Assembly (NCBI GenBank): GCA_017958245.1 | Contig: JAGDDC010000056.1 | Location: forward strand, 1 to 12,414 | DNA length: 12,414 nucleotides | Direction of reading: 5' to 3' | Source: Lachnospiraceae bacterium | Lineage (GTDB): Bacteria > Bacillota_A > Clostridia > Lachnospirales > Lachnospiraceae | Part shown: positions 1 to 7,109 of the stretch, one piece after another | Numbering within the stretch: position 1 is the stretch's first letter | How the letters are laid out: each line of letters starts with the position of its first letter | Notes under the pieces: model-generated | Told to the model about the DNA's origin: nothing | What the model saw: the letters and a program-made list of their open reading frames with translations, nothing else | Database searches by the model: none | Translations under genes and position numbers: made by a program

Positions 1-236
1 ACCGCATCATCGAGAAGGCGAAGGGCTACAAGACCGTGGTGCTCGGGACTTACATGGCTCACATACTTCCCGCGCAGAGGGAGTTTCTCGGGAGGATGTC
101 CGAGGAGATAGAGGACCTGAGGGTCGTGGCGCTCAGGAACCCCTACGATCTGGACTACGCGGGGAAAGCGGTCAAGATAGCCGCGTTCGAGTATTCGCCG
201 GCGATCTTTGACGCGCTGGCAACAATGTTCGGGTGA
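1..236 (+). CDS. C-terminal end of GH3 beta-N-acetylhexosaminidase (NagZ-like), 5' truncated
   Basis: This reading frame enters from the left edge (first complete codon at base 3) and stops at 234-236, so only about 77 C-terminal residues are visible. The text VVLGTYMAHILPAQ, then VVALRNPYDL and a closing EYSPAIFDALATMFG segment, matches the C-terminal domain of the family 3 glycoside hydrolases that also include NagZ. There the corresponding region reads roughly as a 'hlnPgQ...vvalRNPYDl...Yeytp' pattern. The catalytic TIM-barrel domain lies outside the window, so activity cannot be judged. NagZ-type enzymes remove GlcNAc from GlcNAc-MurNAc or GlcNAc-anhydroMurNAc fragments. The neighbouring MurR-, AnmK- and MurQ-type genes make that substrate likely, but this is inference from context. 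Any signal peptide would also be upstream of the window. Confidence 0.75.
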   Translation, partial: RIIEKAKGYKTVVLGTYMAHILPAQREFLGRMSEEIEDLRVVALRNPYDLDYAGKAVKIAAFEYSPAIFDALATMFG

Positions 237-298
237 AAGAGAAAAGCGTATAAACAAGGGAAAGGAAAGCAGGCAGGGCCTGCGGCAGGGTATCATAT

Positions 299-1153
299 AT
301 GGAAGACAACGTTTTTTTGAAGATCGAGGGGATGAGAGACAGCTTTACGCCCGTAGAGATGCGGATCGCTGAGTTCATACTCGCAAACCGCGAGAGCATA
401 CCCACTATGTCAATAAAGGATATAGCGCAGAAGAGCAGGACGAGCGACGCCTCGGTCCTGAGGTTTTGCAGGACTCTGGGCTTCTCGGGCTACAGAGGGT
501 TCATAGTGAGCATCTCCATTGCAAAGGCCACCGCGCAGGAAAAGGACAGTCAGGCGTACACGGACATAAGACCCGGCGACACGCTCGAAATGATCACGGA
601 GAGCGTGTTCTACAACACCGGCAAGGCGCTGGAGGACACGAAGAAGATCCTGTCCGCAGCGCAGCTTAAGAAGGCTGTCGATCTGCTGTGCGACGCTGAG
701 CAGATCAGGTTCTTCGGGACCGGTGCGTCGGGACTCGTCTGTCTTGACGCTCATCAGAAGTTCATGAGGATCAGGAAGGTTTCCTACGCTCACACAGAGA
801 GCCACGATCAGATAACGGCAGCAGCGCTCATGACGAGGAAGGACGTCGCGGTGCTCATGACGTACTCGGGCAAGACGAAGGACATAGTTGAGGTGAACAA
901 CATACTCAAGGAGAAGGAAGTGCCCACGATCCTCATCACGAGATACCAGAAGAGCAAGCTTGTGGAGTCGGCATCGGCGGTTTTGAACATCTCCTCGCCC
1001 GAGGTCACGATGAGGAGCGGCGCGATGGGATCCAGGATCGCGATGCTCTCGGTAGTCGACATACTCTTCTCGGCAGTGGCGAGCGTCAGATACGAGGAAG
1101 TCAAAAAATACCTCATGGACACACACAAGATCATAGTGGAACATAAGAGATAG
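299..1153 (+). CDS. murR: MurR/RpiR family transcriptional regulator (HTH_6 + SIS domain)
   Basis: This 284-residue protein has the standard RpiR layout. An N-terminal helix-turn-helix covers about residues 1-77, with 'SIKDIAQKSRTSDASVLRFC' as the recognition region. A C-terminal SIS sugar-phosphate domain covers about 120-260, with the FFGTGASG and LMTYSGKTKDI stretches typical of phosphosugar binding. MurR of Escherichia coli represses MurNAc use and responds to MurNAc-6-P. The adjacent anmK and murQ genes make and consume MurNAc-6-P, so that effector is a reasonable inference. The ATG at 299 is preceded by a modest GCAGGG (285-290). A small inverted repeat, GCAGGC-AGG-GCCTGC (269-283), lies just upstream and could be a hairpin or an operator. 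The 62-base gap after the GH3 gene shows no clear promoter, so the two may be cotranscribed. The family call is firm; the symbol rests on context. Confidence 0.85.
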   Translation: MEDNVFLKIEGMRDSFTPVEMRIAEFILANRESIPTMSIKDIAQKSRTSDASVLRFCRTLGFSGYRGFIVSISIAKATAQEKDSQAYTDIRPGDTLEMITESVFYNTGKALEDTKKILSAAQLKKAVDLLCDAEQIRFFGTGASGLVCLDAHQKFMRIRKVSYAHTESHDQITAAALMTRKDVAVLMTYSGKTKDIVEVNNILKEKEVPTILITRYQKSKLVESASAVLNISSPEVTMRSGAMGSRIAMLSVVDILFSAVASVRYEEVKKYLMDTHKIIVEHKR

Positions 1154-1160
1154 GCCCGGA

Positions 1161-1251
1161 AGTCCCGAAGGGACTGACGTAGGCCCTCGCCCGGCGAGGG
1201 CTCGCACTCTGCGAGTGCGATAGGCGAGAGCGGTAGCTCGAGGGCTTTTTT
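1161..1251 (+). terminator. Multi-hairpin terminator/attenuator-like structure between murR and anmK
   Basis: The region holds a series of hairpins. AGTCCC-GAA-GGGACT lies at 1161-1175, GCCCTCGC-CCG-GCGAGGGC at 1183-1201, TCGCACTC-TGC-GAGTGCGA at 1202-1220, and GAGC-GGTA-GCTC at 1228-1239. A second CGAGGGC copy at 1239-1245 runs directly into TTTTTT (1246-1251). GCCCTCG (1183-1189) can therefore pair either with its near neighbour (1195-1201) or with the copy beside the T-run, closing a multibranch terminator. It could be a plain terminator for murR or a conditional one ahead of anmK. The pairings are read directly; the function is inferred. Confidence 0.65.
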
Positions 1252-1291
1252 AGAAGGGTATAGACTTGTTGTTACAGAACGGAGGCGGGTT

Positions 1292-2473
1292 ATGCGCGAT
1301 CTTATGGAGCTCCTTCAGAAGAAGGAGAGGACGATCATCGGACTCATGTCAGGGACCTCGCTCGACGGGATCGACGCCGCGCTTGTGAGAGTGAGCGGCA
1401 ACTACAGGGACACGAAGGTGAAGATGCTCAGCTTCGACACATTTCCCTTTCCCGAGGGCTTAAAACAGCGCATATTCAGGCTGTTTGACCGCGACATCAA
1501 ATCCGCGGACATCTGCCATATGAACTTCCTTTTGGGCGAGATCTTCGCGGATGCCGCCATACGCATCGCGGAGAAGTACGGCATGAGCATGGAGGACGTC
1601 GATCTGATCGGGTCGCACGGCCAGACCATATCTCATTTGCCGGAATTCAGGGAAGACTGCGGCAAGCACATAGCTTCGACCCTGCAGATAGGTGAGGGTG
1701 CGGTCATAGCAAGGCGCACGGGAGTCGTCACGGTATCCGACTTCAGAGTCATGGACATGGCTGCAGGCGGACAGGGAGCTCCGCTCGTACCCTACTCGGA
1801 TTATGTGCTCTACTCGTCGGACAAGGAGAACATCGCGCTCCTGAACGTGGGCGGCATAGGAAACATCACCGTCATACCGAAGCACGGCAGGGAGGAGGAC
1901 GTGGTCGCCTTCGACACCGGTCCCGGCAACATGGTCATAGACGAGCTCATGAGGATCATCACCGAGGGCAAGCGTGAGTACGACAAAAACGGCGAGTTCG
2001 CGGCGAAGGGAAAGCCTGACAGAGAAGAGCTCGACAGACTGCTCGCGGACCCGTATTTCAAGAAGCCCTATCCCAAGACGACCGGCCGCGAGGCCTACGG
2101 CAAGGACTTTACGAGGTCGCTCTATGCGATCTTCTGCAGGAAGGACCTGAAGTATGAGGACATGGTCGCGACCGCGACCGCATTTACGGCGGAGTCCGTG
2201 AGGATCGCCTGCGGGTTCTCGCCCTGCAATATAGACAGGCTCATAGTGAGTGGCGGGGGAGCGTACAACAGGACGCTGCTCGACATGCTCTCAAAGGCGC
2301 TGCCGAAGACGACGGTGTGCACCCAGGAGGACCTCGGGTTCTCGAGCGATGCCAAGGAGGCGGTGGCTTTCGCGGTTCTCGCAAATGAGACACTCTCGCT
2401 CCACCCGAACAACATCTGCGGCGTGACGGGCGCTGATGCCCCTCAGATACTCGGCAAGATAAACCTTGTTTAA
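1292..2473 (+). CDS. anmK: Anhydro-N-acetylmuramic acid kinase
   Basis: AnmK opens 1,6-anhydro-MurNAc and phosphorylates it with ATP to MurNAc-6-phosphate in the cytoplasm, a peptidoglycan recycling step. The 393-residue product carries the family motifs in order. These are GLMSGTSLDGIDAALV (about 17-32), GSHGQTISHLP (108-118), LQIGEGAVIARRTG (131-144), SDFRVMDMAAGGQGAPLVPY (149-168), NVGGIGNIT (185-193), FDTGPGNMVID (207-217) and a late VSGGGAYN. They form the ASKHA-type nucleotide- and sugar-binding fold. It is a little longer than the roughly 370-residue E. coli enzyme, mostly through a short N-terminal extension. The ATG at 1292 is supported by GGAGG at 1281-1285, six bases away. It follows the structured region after murR by 40 bases, with no convincing promoter in that gap. 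Its product is the substrate of the downstream MurQ. Confidence 0.95.
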   Translation: MRDLMELLQKKERTIIGLMSGTSLDGIDAALVRVSGNYRDTKVKMLSFDTFPFPEGLKQRIFRLFDRDIKSADICHMNFLLGEIFADAAIRIAEKYGMSMEDVDLIGSHGQTISHLPEFREDCGKHIASTLQIGEGAVIARRTGVVTVSDFRVMDMAAGGQGAPLVPYSDYVLYSSDKENIALLNVGGIGNITVIPKHGREEDVVAFDTGPGNMVIDELMRIITEGKREYDKNGEFAAKGKPDREELDRLLADPYFKKPYPKTTGREAYGKDFTRSLYAIFCRKDLKYEDMVATATAFTAESVRIACGFSPCNIDRLIVSGGGAYNRTLLDMLSKALPKTTVCTQEDLGFSSDAKEAVAFAVLANETLSLHPNNICGVTGADAPQILGKINLV

Positions 2474-2479
2474 CACGCA

Positions 2480-2500
2480 CCGGCCCGTTTAACGGGCCGG
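2480..2500 (+). terminator. Strong GC hairpin after anmK without a T-run
   Basis: CCGGCCCG-TTTAA-CGGGCCGG is a perfect 8-bp stem (10 bp if the loop bases also pair) starting 7 bases after the anmK stop codon. The following bases are ACTCATTTGCC, so there is no U-tract. It could stabilise the 3' end of the mRNA or act as a weak or atypical terminator before the murQ promoter. Confidence 0.5.
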
Positions 2501-2530
2501 ACTCATTTGCCTGAATCTGAAACGAAAATT

Positions 2531-2568
2531 CAAAATGAAATAAGTTACTGAAAAAAACTTACAAAATG
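2531..2568 (+). promoter_or_regulatory. Possible operator upstream of murQ promoter
   Basis: Immediately upstream of the -35 box lies an inverted repeat TAAGTT (2541-2546) / AACTTA (2556-2561). It is bracketed by a direct repeat CAAAATG (2531-2537 and 2562-2568, 31 bases apart, about three helical turns). A TGAAA motif also occurs twice in the same stretch. Such spaced repeats are what a dimeric or tetrameric RpiR/MurR-type repressor could bind. The tract is also AT-rich and could act as an UP element. The binding protein is not proven; the upstream MurR-like protein is the natural candidate. Confidence 0.4.
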
Positions 2569-2570
2569 TA

Positions 2571-2599
2571 TTGACAGATCATGATCTCTTTTGTAGTAT
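2571..2599 (+). promoter_or_regulatory. Sigma-A type promoter for murQ
   Basis: TTGACA (2571-2576) is a perfect -35 box. A 17-base spacer separates it from TAGTAT (2594-2599), a good -10 box, which predicts a start near 2606. The spacer begins with the perfect 10-base palindrome GATCATGATC (2577-2586), which could be a second operator half-site or chance. The predicted leader (about 2607-2674) contains the hairpin GACTGCC (2614-2620) / GGCGGTC (2630-2636). A competing pair, CTGCCG (2616-2621) / CGGCAG (2657-2662), sits directly next to the AAGGAG ribosome binding site. This promoter probably drives murQ and the ABC transporter. Confidence 0.75.
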
Positions 2600-2674
2600 A
2601 TATTATAGAAACAGACTGCCGATCAGAAAGGCGGTCCGAAACAGTGAAAACGCGACCGGCAGCAAGGAGCATGT

Positions 2675-3586
2675 ATGGAGAGTTACTTTTCCGACATAAC
2701 AACTGAAGAGATCAATCCCGCAACCGCGCGCATCGACGAGTGCAGCACCGAGGAGATACTGCGTCTCATAAACAACGAGGACAAGAAAGTTCCCACGGCG
2801 GTGGAGTCGGTCATACCCGAGATAGTAAAAGCAGTAGACTTTTTGTTTGAATCCCTCTCACGAGGCGGGAGGATGTTTTACATCGGCGCCGGCACATCAG
2901 GAAGACTGGGTGTTCTTGATGCGTCGGAGTGCCCGCCCACTTACGGAACGGATCCCGAGCTCGTTCAGGGCTTCATAGCCGGAGGCGACAAGGCCTTGAG
3001 GACGGCGATCGAGGGGTGTGAGGACAACGAGGAGCTGGGCTTCGCACAGATCGGGGAGGCCGGAGTGAGACCGGGCGACACGGTCATCGGCATCACTGCA
3101 AGCGGCAGCGCGAGATTCGTCATAGGCGCGCTGAAGGCAGCGAGGGAGCTTGGCTGTGTGACCATCGGTGTCGTGAACAACGAGAAGACAAAGCTCGAGG
3201 GATTGTGCGACGTGTGCATAGCGCCCGTAGTCGGACCGGAGGTCGTCATGGGGTCGACCAGGATGAAAGCCGGCACGGCGCAGAAGCTGGTGCTCAACAT
3301 GCTGACGACAAGCGTCATGATCAAGCTCGGCAAGGTCTACGGCAACATGATGGTGGATCTGAGGGCTTCGAACAACAAGCTCAACAACCGCGCCAAGAGG
3401 ATCGTCATGATGGCGGCGGAGTGCGACGAGGAGAGCGCGGTCAGCGCACTCGAAAAGGCGGGCGGAAACGCAAAGCTCGCGATACTCATAGTATTGACCG
3501 GCCTTGAAGCGGGGGATGCTCAAGACCTGTTGATAAAAAACAGAGGTTACCTGAAGGCAGCTTTGAAAGAAGCAAAAACTCTGTGA
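2675..3586 (+). CDS. murQ: N-acetylmuramic acid 6-phosphate etherase
   Basis: MurQ cleaves the lactyl ether of MurNAc-6-phosphate to give GlcNAc-6-phosphate and D-lactate in the cytoplasm. The 303-residue product is close to the length of E. coli MurQ (298). It carries the SIS-fold signature FYIGAGTSGRLGVLDASECP (68-87). E85 in that motif and E116 in EGCEDNE match the catalytic acid/base pair described for E. coli MurQ (Glu83 and Glu114). The conserved GSTRMKAGTAQKLVLNM and DLRASNNKLNNRA stretches follow. The ATG at 2675 has AAGGAG at 2664-2669. The gene has its own strong promoter and lies 63 bases upstream of the transporter lipoprotein, so it is probably the first gene of that operon. Its substrate is the AnmK product, and the D-lactate released is a potential carbon by-product. 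The identification is firm. Confidence 0.96.
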   Translation: MESYFSDITTEEINPATARIDECSTEEILRLINNEDKKVPTAVESVIPEIVKAVDFLFESLSRGGRMFYIGAGTSGRLGVLDASECPPTYGTDPELVQGFIAGGDKALRTAIEGCEDNEELGFAQIGEAGVRPGDTVIGITASGSARFVIGALKAARELGCVTIGVVNNEKTKLEGLCDVCIAPVVGPEVVMGSTRMKAGTAQKLVLNMLTTSVMIKLGKVYGNMMVDLRASNNKLNNRAKRIVMMAAECDEESAVSALEKAGGNAKLAILIVLTGLEAGDAQDLLIKNRGYLKAALKEAKTL

Positions 3587-3592
3587 GAAACA

Positions 3593-3615
3593 CCGTCCTT
3601 TAGGAGAGAGGGCGG
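3593..3615 (+). other. Hairpin between murQ and binding-protein gene
   Basis: CCGTCCTTT-AGGAG-AGAGGGCGG folds into a 9-bp stem with two G-U pairs, seven bases after the murQ stop. It is followed by AAAACAAAAAGG and not by Ts, so it is not a classical terminator. It may separate mRNA stability or expression of murQ from that of the highly expressed binding protein. The ribosome binding site of the next gene (3638-3645) is outside the stem. Confidence 0.4.
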
Positions 3616-3649
3616 AAAACAAAAAGGCAATTTAAGTAAGGAGGGTTTT

Positions 3650-5128
3650 ATGAAAATGAAAAAGCTTTTAGCACTTGTAATGACGTTCGTTCTCGCTATC
3701 GGATGTCTTGCGGCCTGCAGCAAGGAGGAGAAGCCTGCTGAGCCCGCAGCTACAGAGGCTCCCGCAGCCACTGAGGCACCCGCACAGACTGAGACTCCTG
3801 TAGAGCCCGAAGAGCCCGCAGAACCCGCGGCAGACAAAGACAAGATCGTTGTCATGGTTCCGCCCGTGACGGGATCGTATCTCGAGAACATCAAGGTATG
3901 GGCAAAAGAGTTCCAGGATCTGCACCCGAACATCGAGATCGAGATCATCGAGACAGCTTGGGACAACCACACCGAGAAGCTCCAGACCATGGCTCTCGCA
4001 ACAGAGGCTCCCGACATCGCAGAGGTTTCCTACAGCGCTATCGGAACATATGAGCAGATGGGCGTTGCGATCGACGTTGCGAAGTATCTTCCCGCTGACA
4101 GGCTCGCTGACTACGATCAGAACGCGCTTGACTACATGACACTTGAGGGCACCGTATACGGACTTCCTCTCTACATCACGATCCAGTCGATCGGCGCGAA
4201 CAAGGATATGCTCGCGGCAGCAGGCGTAGACGTTGCGAAGGTTCAGAAGAACGGCTGGACTTACGACGAGTTCCTTCAGGCTATCGCAGCAGGAACAAAG
4301 GATGACACTTACGGCTTCGTATTTGCTTCGTCCGCAGTAACCGCTACAGACTTCCTGAGCATTTTCGGCGTAAGCGCAGGTATCACAAACAACTTCACAT
4401 CAGATCTCAAGTACGCATACACAAGCACCAACATGCTCGACCTCCTCAAGTCGGTCGAGACCATGACAGGTTCGGGCTATATGCCTAACTACGGCGTAGA
4501 TGCTTCACAGCGTCTCGTTATGTGCCAGACCGGAAACGCTATGATCTTCGGTAAGGCGATGCCTCTCTTCGAGGGCAACATCAACAAGAACAACGCCGCT
4601 CTCGAGGCAAATGACGGAACTGCTGTTGAGGGATCGATCCCGATCACCTACGCTTTCCTTCCCGTTCCCACGATGCCCGGCATCAAGGAGAGCTGCTTCG
4701 GTTCGGTTGACGGCCTGATCATGCTCCGCAACAACAACTCGACGGATGAGCACCTTGCAAATGTTGCTCTGTTCCTCGACTACCTCTGCTCGGGCGACCG
4801 TGCCGCATCTGTAGACGCAGAGCTCTATCTTGACTGCGTATGCCAGTCCGGACGTGACGCTATGGACAAGTACGTGATCTCAGAGCGCGATCCCGAGAAC
4901 CTTGAGTGCGCAGGAAGAGAGATCGGTCTCGTAACCGCTCCTCCCACAGGCATCACAGGCGAGATGAGCGCAAATGCTGCTCAGCTCATGGAAGAAGTCA
5001 TCGCTCCCAAGTTCCAGGCACTTCTTGCAGGCGAGACTACAGCTCAGGAGATGTACGACGTGGTAGTTGAAGAGGCAACGGAACTCTTCGGCGAAGAGAA
5101 CTGCGAGCTTGGCGCTATAGCACAGTAA
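3650..5128 (+). CDS. Sugar ABC transporter substrate-binding lipoprotein (CUT1, MalE-like)
   Basis: This 492-residue extracellular solute-binding protein starts with a lipoprotein signal: positive MKMKK, a hydrophobic core, then a lipobox LAAC with the lipidated Cys at 23. A Pro/Glu/Ala/Thr-rich linker (about 24-64, repeated TEAPA units) tethers the domain to the membrane. The mature domain begins near IVVMVPPVTGSYLE and resembles family 1 binding proteins for oligosaccharides (WAKEFQDLHPNIEIEI, then the TMALATEAPDIAEV stretch). The start is set by TAAGGAGG (3638-3645), a near-perfect ribosome binding site. Codon use (GCT, CGT, GTT, ATC) departs from the AGG/ATA-rich neighbours, a sign of high expression. 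Two permease genes follow. The ligand is not shown by sequence. Given anmK and murQ, a MurNAc, anhydro-MurNAc or GlcNAc-containing saccharide is the best guess. Confidence 0.88.
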   Translation: MKMKKLLALVMTFVLAIGCLAACSKEEKPAEPAATEAPAATEAPAQTETPVEPEEPAEPAADKDKIVVMVPPVTGSYLENIKVWAKEFQDLHPNIEIEIIETAWDNHTEKLQTMALATEAPDIAEVSYSAIGTYEQMGVAIDVAKYLPADRLADYDQNALDYMTLEGTVYGLPLYITIQSIGANKDMLAAAGVDVAKVQKNGWTYDEFLQAIAAGTKDDTYGFVFASSAVTATDFLSIFGVSAGITNNFTSDLKYAYTSTNMLDLLKSVETMTGSGYMPNYGVDASQRLVMCQTGNAMIFGKAMPLFEGNINKNNAALEANDGTAVEGSIPITYAFLPVPTMPGIKESCFGSVDGLIMLRNNNSTDEHLANVALFLDYLCSGDRAASVDAELYLDCVCQSGRDAMDKYVISERDPENLECAGREIGLVTAPPTGITGEMSANAAQLMEEVIAPKFQALLAGETTAQEMYDVVVEEATELFGEENCELGAIAQ

Positions 5129-5152
5129 GCTTTTTAGAAACAAAGAACTATG

Positions 5153-5178
5153 GTCCACTCCACGTGTGTGGAGTGGAC
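5153..5178 (+). other. Perfect 11-bp hairpin between binding protein and permease genes
   Basis: GTCCACTCCAC-GTGT-GTGGAGTGGAC is a perfect 11-bp stem with a four-base loop, in the 80-base gap after the binding-protein stop codon. It is followed by TCTTTCTAG, only a weak T-tract. In many sugar ABC operons a stem at this spot protects the binding-protein mRNA or partly terminates transcription, so the binding protein is made in excess over the permeases. That role fits but is inferred. Confidence 0.65.
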
Positions 5179-5208
5179 TCTTTCTAGTCCGCATGAGAGG
5201 GATAACCC

Positions 5209-6123
5209 ATGGCAAAGAAGAGCAAAGGCGCGGTCATGCCGCGGCGCAGATTCAGGATAACAAGCGATGACAAGTGGGGTTGGGCATTTATCGCACTGGC
5301 CATGATCTTGTTCGCCATCTTTACGATATATCCGGTGGCCTCCGCCGTCAACACGAGCTTCTTGAACTACAAGCCGTTCGGCTCAGAGTACATCGGGTTC
5401 AAAAACTACAAGACGACCTTCACCAACTCGCTTTTTTACAAATCGCTCTGGAACACCTTTTTGTACACGGTGATCGTCGTTCCTCTCACGCTTGTCATTT
5501 GCTTTGTCATATCGGTCATGATGATGGCTTTCCCGAGAAAGACCCAGTCGGGCTTCAAGGCGATATATTATCTGCCCGGGATCGCATCGGGCGTTGCGCT
5601 TTCGGTAGTATGGCTGTGGCTGTATGACTCGTCCCCTTCGGGACTTTTCAACAGGCTTCTCTCGATCTTTGGCGTGCCCGCCCAGAACTGGCTCAATTCG
5701 AGCAGTACCGCGATGCTGTCACTCATCATCATGGCGCTGCTCTCAAGCCACGGCAGCAACATCATCATATACATCGCGGCGCTGCTGGGCATCGACAACA
5801 CCTACTATGAGGCTGCGGAGATCGACGGCGCGAACTTCCTTCAAAAGGTCAGGTACATAGTCATACCCCTGGTCAAGCCGACCACGCTGTTCCTTCTGGT
5901 AACAGGCATCATCGGCTCCTTCCAGGTGTTCATGAACGCATACATGATGACCGGCGGAGGTCCCGACAACAACACGACCATGATCGGTCTTTTGATCTAC
6001 AACAACGCTTTCGAACACTCAAAGTACGGTCTGGCCTGCGCGCAGGCGATCGTGCTCGCGGTAGTCATCGCGCTGCTCACCTTTGTTCAGTTCAAGGTGG
6101 CGGGCGACGATGTTGAGTATTGA
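5209..6123 (+). CDS. Sugar ABC transporter permease (MalF/UgpA type)
   Basis: This 304-residue inner-membrane protein has a basic cytoplasmic N-terminus (MAKKSKGAVMPRRRFR) and a first membrane helix at about 24-46. Further hydrophobic segments lie near 84-107, 118-138, 167-193, 225-248 and 277-295, giving the six-helix layout of CUT1 permeases. The cytoplasmic EAA loop that docks on the ABC ATPase is at about 201-220 (EAAEIDGANF...IVIP) and is intact. The GGGPDNNT segment after helix 5 is typical of MalF/UgpA homologues. The ATG at 5209 is preceded by GAGAGGG a few bases upstream, weaker than the binding-protein site, which agrees with lower expression. It works with the second permease downstream. 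No ATPase gene is adjacent. Confidence 0.92.
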   Translation: MAKKSKGAVMPRRRFRITSDDKWGWAFIALAMILFAIFTIYPVASAVNTSFLNYKPFGSEYIGFKNYKTTFTNSLFYKSLWNTFLYTVIVVPLTLVICFVISVMMMAFPRKTQSGFKAIYYLPGIASGVALSVVWLWLYDSSPSGLFNRLLSIFGVPAQNWLNSSSTAMLSLIIMALLSSHGSNIIIYIAALLGIDNTYYEAAEIDGANFLQKVRYIVIPLVKPTTLFLLVTGIIGSFQVFMNAYMMTGGGPDNNTTMIGLLIYNNAFEHSKYGLACAQAIVLAVVIALLTFVQFKVAGDDVEY

Positions 6124-6192
6124 CGGCGAAAACGAGACCTTGAAGGCGGAAGCCGCAAGATGCGGCCCGCTTCATGCAGAAGGAGGATGACA

Positions 6193-7062
6193 GTGGCAAC
6201 GACAGGCCTGTATTCACTGCATTTGCAGAACAAAAAAAAGCTATATATCAGGAACATTGTGCTGGCAGTCCTCCTGATAGTATTTGCGTTGATAACCCTC
6301 TTTCCTATCTTTTATATGATCACGTCCTCATTTGGGCCGGCCCTCGACTCTGTTTCGGCCGCGAGATCGATCTTTCCTTCAAAATGGACCTTCGACTCAT
6401 ACACCGAGTTCTTCAACTTCAGTGAGAACTCACTCAAATGGATACTTAACAGTCTTGTGGTCGCGGCAAGCGCTGTGGCCGGCAACGTGATCTTTGCCTC
6501 GATGGCGGGATACGGGTTTTCAAAGATCAATTTCAAGGGCAGAAAATGGCTCTTTTACCTGGTGCTCGTCGGAATGATGATCCCCTATCAGGTGACGCAG
6601 GTTCCGCTGTACATCCTGATAGTGAACAAGTTCAAGCTCTCGAACACTTACACGGCCCTGATACTTCCGGGGCTTGTGACCTCGTACAACATCTTCCTCT
6701 CGAAGCAGTTTTTCACGGGCATCCCGACTTCGCTGATCGAGAGTGCGAAGATCGAGGGCTGCAACCAACTTCAGATCTTCTTCAAGATAGTCATACCGCT
6801 CTCGAAGACGATCCTGAGCGTCATGGCGATCAACACCTTCCTGGGCAACTGGAACACTTTCTTCTGGCCTTTCCTCACTACGAAGACCAGTGATATGTTC
6901 ACGATCCAGGTCGGTCTGCAGACTTTCAAGACAGCAAACTCGACGCTCTTTTCGCCCATGATGGCGGGCGCGACCATATCGGCGCTGCCGATGTTTATAC
7001 TGTTCTTCGCGCTCCAGAAGTACTTCCTTGAAGGAGTCACGGTGGGGGCGGTTAAGGGGTAA
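6193..7062 (+). CDS. Sugar ABC transporter permease (MalG/UgpE type)
   Basis: This is the second CUT1 permease, 289 residues from the GTG at 6193. That start is preferred because AGGAGG (6181-6186) sits six bases before it. An in-frame ATG at 6160 has no ribosome binding site, and the ATG at 6187 abuts AGGAGG with no spacing. The protein has the MalG pattern: first helix at about 21-44, a periplasmic loop with FPSKWTFDSYTEFF (61-74), several further helices, and the EAA loop at 183-202 (ESAKIEGCNQ...KIVIP). The C-terminus ends in the family-typical FLEGVTVGAVKG. It lies 69 bases after the first permease and is the last gene before the structured gap, so it closes the operon. With no ATP-binding gene here, energy must come from a shared MsmX/UgpC-like ATPase encoded elsewhere. 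Confidence 0.9.
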   Translation: MATTGLYSLHLQNKKKLYIRNIVLAVLLIVFALITLFPIFYMITSSFGPALDSVSAARSIFPSKWTFDSYTEFFNFSENSLKWILNSLVVAASAVAGNVIFASMAGYGFSKINFKGRKWLFYLVLVGMMIPYQVTQVPLYILIVNKFKLSNTYTALILPGLVTSYNIFLSKQFFTGIPTSLIESAKIEGCNQLQIFFKIVIPLSKTILSVMAINTFLGNWNTFFWPFLTTKTSDMFTIQVGLQTFKTANSTLFSPMMAGATISALPMFILFFALQKYFLEGVTVGAVKG

Positions 7063-7109
7063 GGTTATTAATTTGCCGTCAAGTCTATCTTGCAAACGGC
7101 TTCCGCGCG

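Noticed and set aside
410..1207. 265-codon open frame on the minus strand across murR
   Set aside because: It is antisense to a well-supported gene, has no recognisable domains, and reads as Arg/His/Leu-rich shadow translation typical of moderately high GC coding DNA.
2897..3622. 241-codon minus-strand open frame over murQ
   Set aside because: Shadow of murQ; no family resemblance and no ribosome binding site.
6160..6192. ATG at 6160 as start of the second permease
   Set aside because: It lacks a ribosome binding site, and its first 11 codons (Arg/Cys-rich) are unlike the family; AGGAGG at 6181-6186 points to the GTG at 6193.
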